Shown here: positions 58,200 through 64,000 of the stretch, piece by piece | How positions within the stretch are numbered: the stretch's first letter is position 1 | How the letters are laid out: each line of letters opens with the position of its first letter | Origin: Trifolium pratense | Lineage: Eukaryota; Streptophyta; Magnoliopsida; Fabales; Fabaceae | DNA: 64,000 nucleotides | NCBI RefSeq assembly: GCF_020283565.1 | Contig: NC_060065.1 | Span: forward strand, 57,263,489-57,327,488 | Direction: 5' to 3' | Notes under the pieces: generated by a model | Database searches by the model: none | What the model saw: the letters and a program-made list of their open reading frames with translations, nothing else | Told to the model about the DNA's origin: nothing | Translations under genes and position numbers: made by a program

Positions 58200-60151
58200 A
58201 TGCTGATTGAACTGGTTTATTTAGCGATGAAAAGTAGTTATTTTGGTTTACACAGTTTTGGTTACTTCTTCCGACGACAATATACTACAGAAAAACCTCA
58301 ATTTGCCTCTGTTTAGAATTAACTTTTTGACACTGATTTTGTTAGCTTTACATCTCAAGTATGTTTTGCTGCATCCATATATATACTGCATACTAATCTT
58401 TTCCAGATTCCTTTTTTTACTTAATGTTGAAAGTGGCACCTGAATTTAGGGGGGGCATTTGGAGAACATTTTGGACTTGTGTGCACTTGCAGCAGAAGTA
58501 TTTGGAAGAACTTATTGTCATAATATACTTTCAGCTTACATGAAACTCATTCTCACTTTTCCCCGTGAATAGACTTATTTTCACTTATTGTATAACAACT
58601 TATTCATAAACTCATATTTTTTTGAAGCAATTCATAAACTCTTTATATGATGAATGCTTATCAAACAAGTACTTAATTTTAGTCGTGTATGTAATGTTGC
58701 ATTACTACATTTTGGTCGTCCTTGTATGTAAGTTTCCAAATAGTCACTACATTCTTATATGAGGAACATTGTATAGACTTCAAATGCTAACACCTAAAGC
58801 AACGGAAAATTAAGCTAAAACTATGAAAGACAATAAAGACTAGCTAACAAATAAAAGATAATGCTCGACTATATGATTCATAATAAATATTTTCATTTCA
58901 TTAGATATTTAAGGAAAATGCAATTTAGTAAGAAATTTGTTTGCAAGAAAGAGAACAAATTTATGTGACATATAAATTTTAGAGCATTGCTATTTAGTAA
59001 GAAAATTTGACCACTAAAAAATTGGCTAACTATACATGAAAGGAGAGAATGGTTATGATTATTAAGTGTTAAATGTTGGCACATAATATTATTTTATTTC
59101 TTAAAAAAAATCTTCCTAAATTATAACCACTTACCAATCAATGATAAGTGTCAAATTTCATATTTTTATAAACTCTTCTCTTTCTTGTCTAAATTTTTCT
59201 TACTAAATAACAATGCTTAATATTTAATATCCGCTACTAAAAATTTAGCCTCAAAACTGGATAATTGGACTCGAGAACTTTTGGCCCTACTTCATAAAAT
59301 AGGCTGCACTTCCTGTGGGCCGACCCTAATCTTATCTATTAGCTAGAAGTCTGCAAACTCGTGTGAATGCACTAATATTTTGCTATAGCAAAGCGGCCTT
59401 TCATTCCCTTGTTTCGTCGTGACACCCCCCCCCACCACCCCCACCCAACAACACCCCCACAAGCACCCCCCGCAAAGGGGGGACCGTAGTAGGTTCATGC
59501 TCTTTTCGATTTCTGATAAGCGAATAAGTCGAGGGGCTTGCTTCCCAAAATAAACTTCCCTTGCCTCCTCCTGGACACTCTAGTTATGTTTCCAGTCCCC
59601 CTACTCATATTGGAATAGAAGACGCAATGTGTCGAAATATCATAATTGGGTCGACCAGACCAAGCCCATATCTTTTTTCTTTTTTTTTTTTTTTTTCTGG
59701 TATGCCGCTCCGCGAGAATGGAGCGAAAGAATCAAGTGATTTGTGGTAATGTCAGAATTTGATATAAATAAAATTTAACAAAATATTTTTTTTAAAATAT
59801 ATTTATAAATGATTAAAAAAAATATTTATAAATAAATAAATTAGAGATATATTTGAGAAAATATTTTACTAGATTTGTCAAAAAAGAATAACACATAAAC
59901 AATAGTATAGTAAGGACTAAGTAGTAAGTCACTTGTTGATTCCTTTTGTTTCATTCATTCATTCGTGTTTTGTTGTGTTGAGAAGACAAACAAACAAAGA
60001 GTAGGGTTGGGGTGTGTGTCTACAACGCCATCCAGAATCTCAATTTCAATTCAATTCAATTCAATTCACAAACCCTAGATTAATTATCTCTTAACTCGCT
60101 ACTCATAACTCACTCACTCACTCACCGAGTCACGTTGCGGCGGCGACGATA
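58200..60151. other. XRCC1-NAA15 intergenic region
   Basis: 58200-58700 should include the XRCC1 3' UTR. A CCCC-rich stretch (59423-59480) and a GC-richer block (59340-59750) are foreign-looking and may be organellar. From about 59990 the NAA15 leader follows, with ATTCA repeats and an AAACCCTAG telo-box at 60072. No further gene. Confidence 0.55.
59340..59750. other. Possible organelle-derived insert (NUMT)
   Basis: Contrasts with its flanks in base composition. Contains TTCTGATAAGCGAATAAGTC, GAGGGGCTTGCTTCCC and CCGCTCCGCGAGAATGGAGC, word types common in plant mitochondrial DNA. The long C and T runs suggest decay. No organelle gene recognised. Confidence 0.3.
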
Positions 60152-63100
60152 ATGGGTGCTTCTCTTCCTCCTAAAGAGGCCAACCTCTTCAAACTCATTG
60201 TTGTAAGCTTTCATTCTCTTCTATCTATCTCGATCCAACTTATGCTTCTTTCCCTTTTTCATAAACCCTAGATTTTGTTCACTTTCTTATGCTTACTCTA
60301 CCTGCTCATAATCCACTGTAAATAGCTCATATCAATATAAATTAATCGAATAGGGATATTCAGTGTGTTAATTCATGTAATTTTACGTTAATTTGAATTT
60401 GAACTGCTTTCACTTGGATTATGGATGGGAAATTTTATATTTTTGTTTTAATTTATCAAATTATCAAATATCAATGGGTGCGTTGATTAACTGAGTTAAT
60501 CATTTGGGTCTGCCATGGAATGAATGAAAAAGATGATTTTTTTTTTTGTTTAAATTAGAAGGGAATGAATAAAGTGAATTTTTTTCTTCTTATAATAGGG
60601 ACTGGAGGTAGTAACTAGGTTATATGATTATCCTGGTTTTCTAATACCATGTTTTGGGTTGGAGTTTGGTAATTTGGTTTTCTCAACATGAGAAAAGAAA
60701 GCAAATGTGTGCTTATAATTTTGTGTAATTAAATTTAATAATCCTGGTGATTGTGAATTTAGGAGTAAGTGAAATGCTTTATTGCCAATATGGCAGTGGG
60801 AAATATACTTTTGTTATGTGGGACTTAAGTTTATATTCTTGTGTTGGTGCAGAAATCCTATGAAACCAAACAGTACAAGAAGGGACTCAAAGCAGCCGAT
60901 GCCATTTTGAAAAAGTTTCCAGATCATGGAGGTATACTTTTTTAGTGCTTGTCCTTGTTTTTTCATGCATTTACTTCCTCGTCTTGAATATTTTATTTTG
61001 TTGTTATATGTATGGGCGTTTCTCTTATTTATGTGTTTGTTCCCCCTTTTGGTTGATAGAAACTTTATCGATGAAGGGTTTGACATTAAATTGCATGGAT
61101 CGTAAATCTGAAGCATACGAACTGGTTCGCCAAGGATTGAAGGTATGTTGCATTTGGTTTTGCACCATCCATCAATCTTTAATTTTTTTTTCATCTGATG
61201 CTCCAAGCTTAACTTTTGCTCTGCTGCAGAATGACCTTAAGAGTCATGTTTGCTGGCATGTTTATGGTCTTCTCTATCGGTCTGACAGAGAATACAGGGA
61301 AGCAATCAAGTGCTATCGAAATGCACTAAGGATAGATCCTGACAACATTGAAATCTTACGTGATCTATCTCTCTTACAGGTACCACATCAAATTCTTTTG
61401 CTTCTATTTGGTTTATTTGATTAGTCGTAGATTTAGAAATCTCATAGCTTTTTCTACAATGGAGTTAACTTGGATGTTAGTTTCTTTTTACTACCGTCAT
61501 ATTTGACATTTCCTGAACGTTGGCCACTGTGATATGGAGAAAACTTTTAGTGAACTCTGTTCCTATCTTATCATGATTGCTAGAAATGTTACTTCCTTTT
61601 ATGACACTGTACTTTTCTATCTAAATTTGTTTATGACTCTTGGTGAAGTTTGTGGGTACTTAAGTCAGAAATCAGAATGCTACTGCTTATTATCCTTTCG
61701 AGTTCAGGATATATCTATTGTAAATATTTCTAGAATCATATATGTCATTGAACTTGTGCTGGATTAACAAAGAGGTCAAAAGAAAGATATCTTTCCAGCC
61801 TTTTCCGATTGTAATCTTACAATGCATAAGCAAGGGCCACACCATGGGAGGGTTCTCTCATCACGTACTGGAGCTAACAAATGTTCTCCAATGACATTTT
61901 ACCGTCACATTTCACAATGCACATGCACGTTCTGCAAACTTAATGGATTCTTCTATGATGTACTTAAATTTTATGTGTCATGTGATTTTATTTACTTCTC
62001 GTTGACAGGCACAAATGCGAGATTTATCTGGCTTTGTTGAGACGCGGCAACAACTTCTGACTCTCAAGTCAAATCATCGCATGAACTGGATTGGATTTGC
62101 TGTTTCACATCATTTGAACTCTAAGTATGATTTTAGATTACCTCAAATTAAATGGTTTTTCCTAGTGATGAATCTGACGATTGCTTGAACTAACTTTATA
62201 ATAAATAGTAGCTAAGGATCATCTTTTGTTTGCCAAGATTTCTGTTGTTTAATTTGTTGTTGCTTTTGAGATAGTGTGTTATGTGATTATTTGCATGTTT
62301 TTTTAATGGTACATACCACACAGTGGGACTAAGTAAGGACCTAAGGTAATGGGATTTAGAGAGGATCGCCAAAATATCAAACATATCTTAGTCACCTCTC
62401 CTATATATCACAATGGGGTCCACAGAGAGATGTTATTTGAAATTTCAGCACAAAAGACTGTTAACTATTGTTTGAATATTGTGTTAGAAATATAACTATA
62501 ACTGTATTAAAAATTTCAAAGATTTTATTGTTATATTCAGATATTAACATATAATACAGTGGCCCAATTATGGGGAAAACAATTTTCTTTAGTGCCCTTT
62601 TTTCGGTTTTTCCTTTCCATTATTTTATATGCAGAAATGGTGCATAGAAAGGTGTAAATGCCTTTTCCCAATCTATCTGACCTTGCATGGTGAAATGGCA
62701 ATTTTTTTTAAAATTTTATTTTTTGCCGTTTGTTGATCTGAACTTCATATATGAAACAGTGCATCAAAAGCTATTGAAATTCTGGAAGCATATGAAGGGA
62801 CATTAGAAGATGATTATCCTCCAGAAAATGAACGAATTGAGCATGGGGAAATGGTTTTATATAAGGTATTTCCTCTGGCCATTGTGTTTATTGTTCGATG
62901 TACATTTGCCATAATTAAATTTTGCCATAACATGATAGGGTTTTGACTTGGCTTTTACCATTTGTGAGTTTTAGTAAAGGCTGCTGATAGCCTTATCCAT
63001 CATGGTCACTATAAAATGAAGCTTTCTCAGCTAAACTCTAGTCAAATTATATTTTATTTGAATGTTATTATTCTGCTGTTACTTGTGCATGCTTCGGGAT

Positions 63101-64000
63101 TAGGGAAATGAAATTTTTTTCATATTGTTCAAATATCCTTACTATTATTGCCCTAATATGGTGATTTTCTGCATAAACCATCTTTGTTCAGGTCTCTTTG
63201 TTAGAGGAATGTGGATTTTTTGAGAGAGCTTTTGAGGAGTTACAGAAGAAGGAGCCAAAAATTGTACGAGTTTTATTTACTAAGATAATTTGATAATGAA
63301 CTTGTTATGCTTGAAAGACATGATTTCATTACTTGTTTGGATTATATCTTTTCAGGTTGATAAGCTTGGATATAAAGAACAAGAGGTTTCACTTTTAGTC
63401 AAGCTTGGTCGCTTAGAAGAAGCCGAGAAATTGTACCAGACATTGCTTTCCATGAATCCCGATAATTACAAGTGAGCTTTCTGCCTGCTATTTTTAGGTT
63501 TGAATGTCTCAATTGCAATGCATGTCTAGATGTTTTACTTCGTTATGTTCTTCCACTATTGCCGTTTCCTTTTTGCATTAGCCACCAGCATTATAGGATA
63601 TCGGATAACTTCAGATCAGATGCCTTAATATTTGTTTCAGTGGTTCTTTCTGTGTTGATGAACTTTTATTGATTAACTTTTATGTTGTACTTGTATCCGG
63701 TTTTGTCTTGGTAATGCTGACCTGTGGAAGCTAGAGAAAAGTTTCATGTTTCATTTTACTAAACATCTCTGAAATGAGTTGGGCTATAGTGCGTTGCTAT
63801 AATTATATTATAATTCCTTTCCTGGTAGTCTGTATTTTTTGTTCTCCATTGTACTGATTCACAGAAAAATAGATAATTATTTGTGCTCTATGTTGATGCT
63901 CAGATATTATGAAGGCCTTCAACGATGTGTTGGGTTATATTCAGAAAATGGCGATTTTTCTCCCGATGAAATAGATCGGTTAGATACCTTGTACAAAACA
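60152..64000 (+). CDS. NAA15: NatA auxiliary subunit NAA15, N-terminal part
   Basis: Runs off the right edge. Exons: 60152-60202, 60853-60931, 61060-61142, 61230-61379, 62009-62124, 62760-62865, 63192-63263, 63356-63471 and 63904 onward, all in frame, about 290 residues of a protein near 900. It starts [20 protein letters not shown] and carries TPR-type repeats: [40 protein letters not shown] followed by [35 protein letters not shown]15 anchors the catalytic subunit NAA10 on the ribosome for cotranslational N-terminal acetylation. Start and first exons match the family. No lesion seen. Promoter AT and telo-box elements lie just upstream. Confidence 0.95.

Overview
The window is a plant nuclear chromosome segment. 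The sequence is AT-rich, the genes have many GT-AG introns, and Copia and Gypsy retrotransposons, MULE, hAT and Stowaway elements and tRNA-derived SINEs are present. The proteins and repeats look legume-like (galegoid clade, Medicago/Trifolium type), but that placement is inferred from recalled similarity and was not searched.

Layout. 145-1890 (+) is the 3' end of a coatomer beta-prime gene. 5251-5592 (-) is a small SIAMESE-related (SMR) cell-cycle inhibitor. 6781-9716 is a duplicated block carrying several nested transposons. 10236-14110 (+) is a five-exon glycosyltransferase with one N-terminal membrane anchor. 16911-21110 (+) is a seven-exon WAT1/MtN21 (EamA) transporter. 23895-24989 (-) is a two-exon FCS-like zinc finger (FLZ) gene with a tRNA-Glu-derived SINE in its intron. 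25457-31600 is a 6.1-kb Mutator-like element with a perfect 9-bp target duplication. It carries fragments of at least three unrelated host genes (FORKED1/VAN3-binding-like, cullin-like, RAD51D-like) and a tandem array of hairpins. 34429-35529 (-) is an intronless F-box/kelch gene. 36000-43300 is gene-poor and holds SINE, MITE and LINE debris. 43320-53279 is a young Copia retrotransposon whose gag-pol frame is split by a still younger gag-only Gypsy-type element (46782-51871) with LTRs of 1990 bp each. 53707-53787 (-) is tRNA-Ser(AGA). 54209-58199 (+) is XRCC1, and 60152-64000 (+) is the first part of NAA15, the NatA auxiliary subunit.

How the genes relate. These are independently transcribed housekeeping and regulatory genes, with no operon logic. 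From memory, coatomer-beta-prime plus this glycosyltransferase, and the kelch F-box plus XRCC1 plus NAA15, each have neighbouring Arabidopsis counterparts (around At1g52360-At1g52420 and At1g80410-At1g80440). The window may therefore join two ancestral blocks. The most interesting material is in the mobile elements: the multi-gene Pack-MULE, an iteron pattern shared by both MULEs, and an array of covarying hairpins in the Gypsy LTR.
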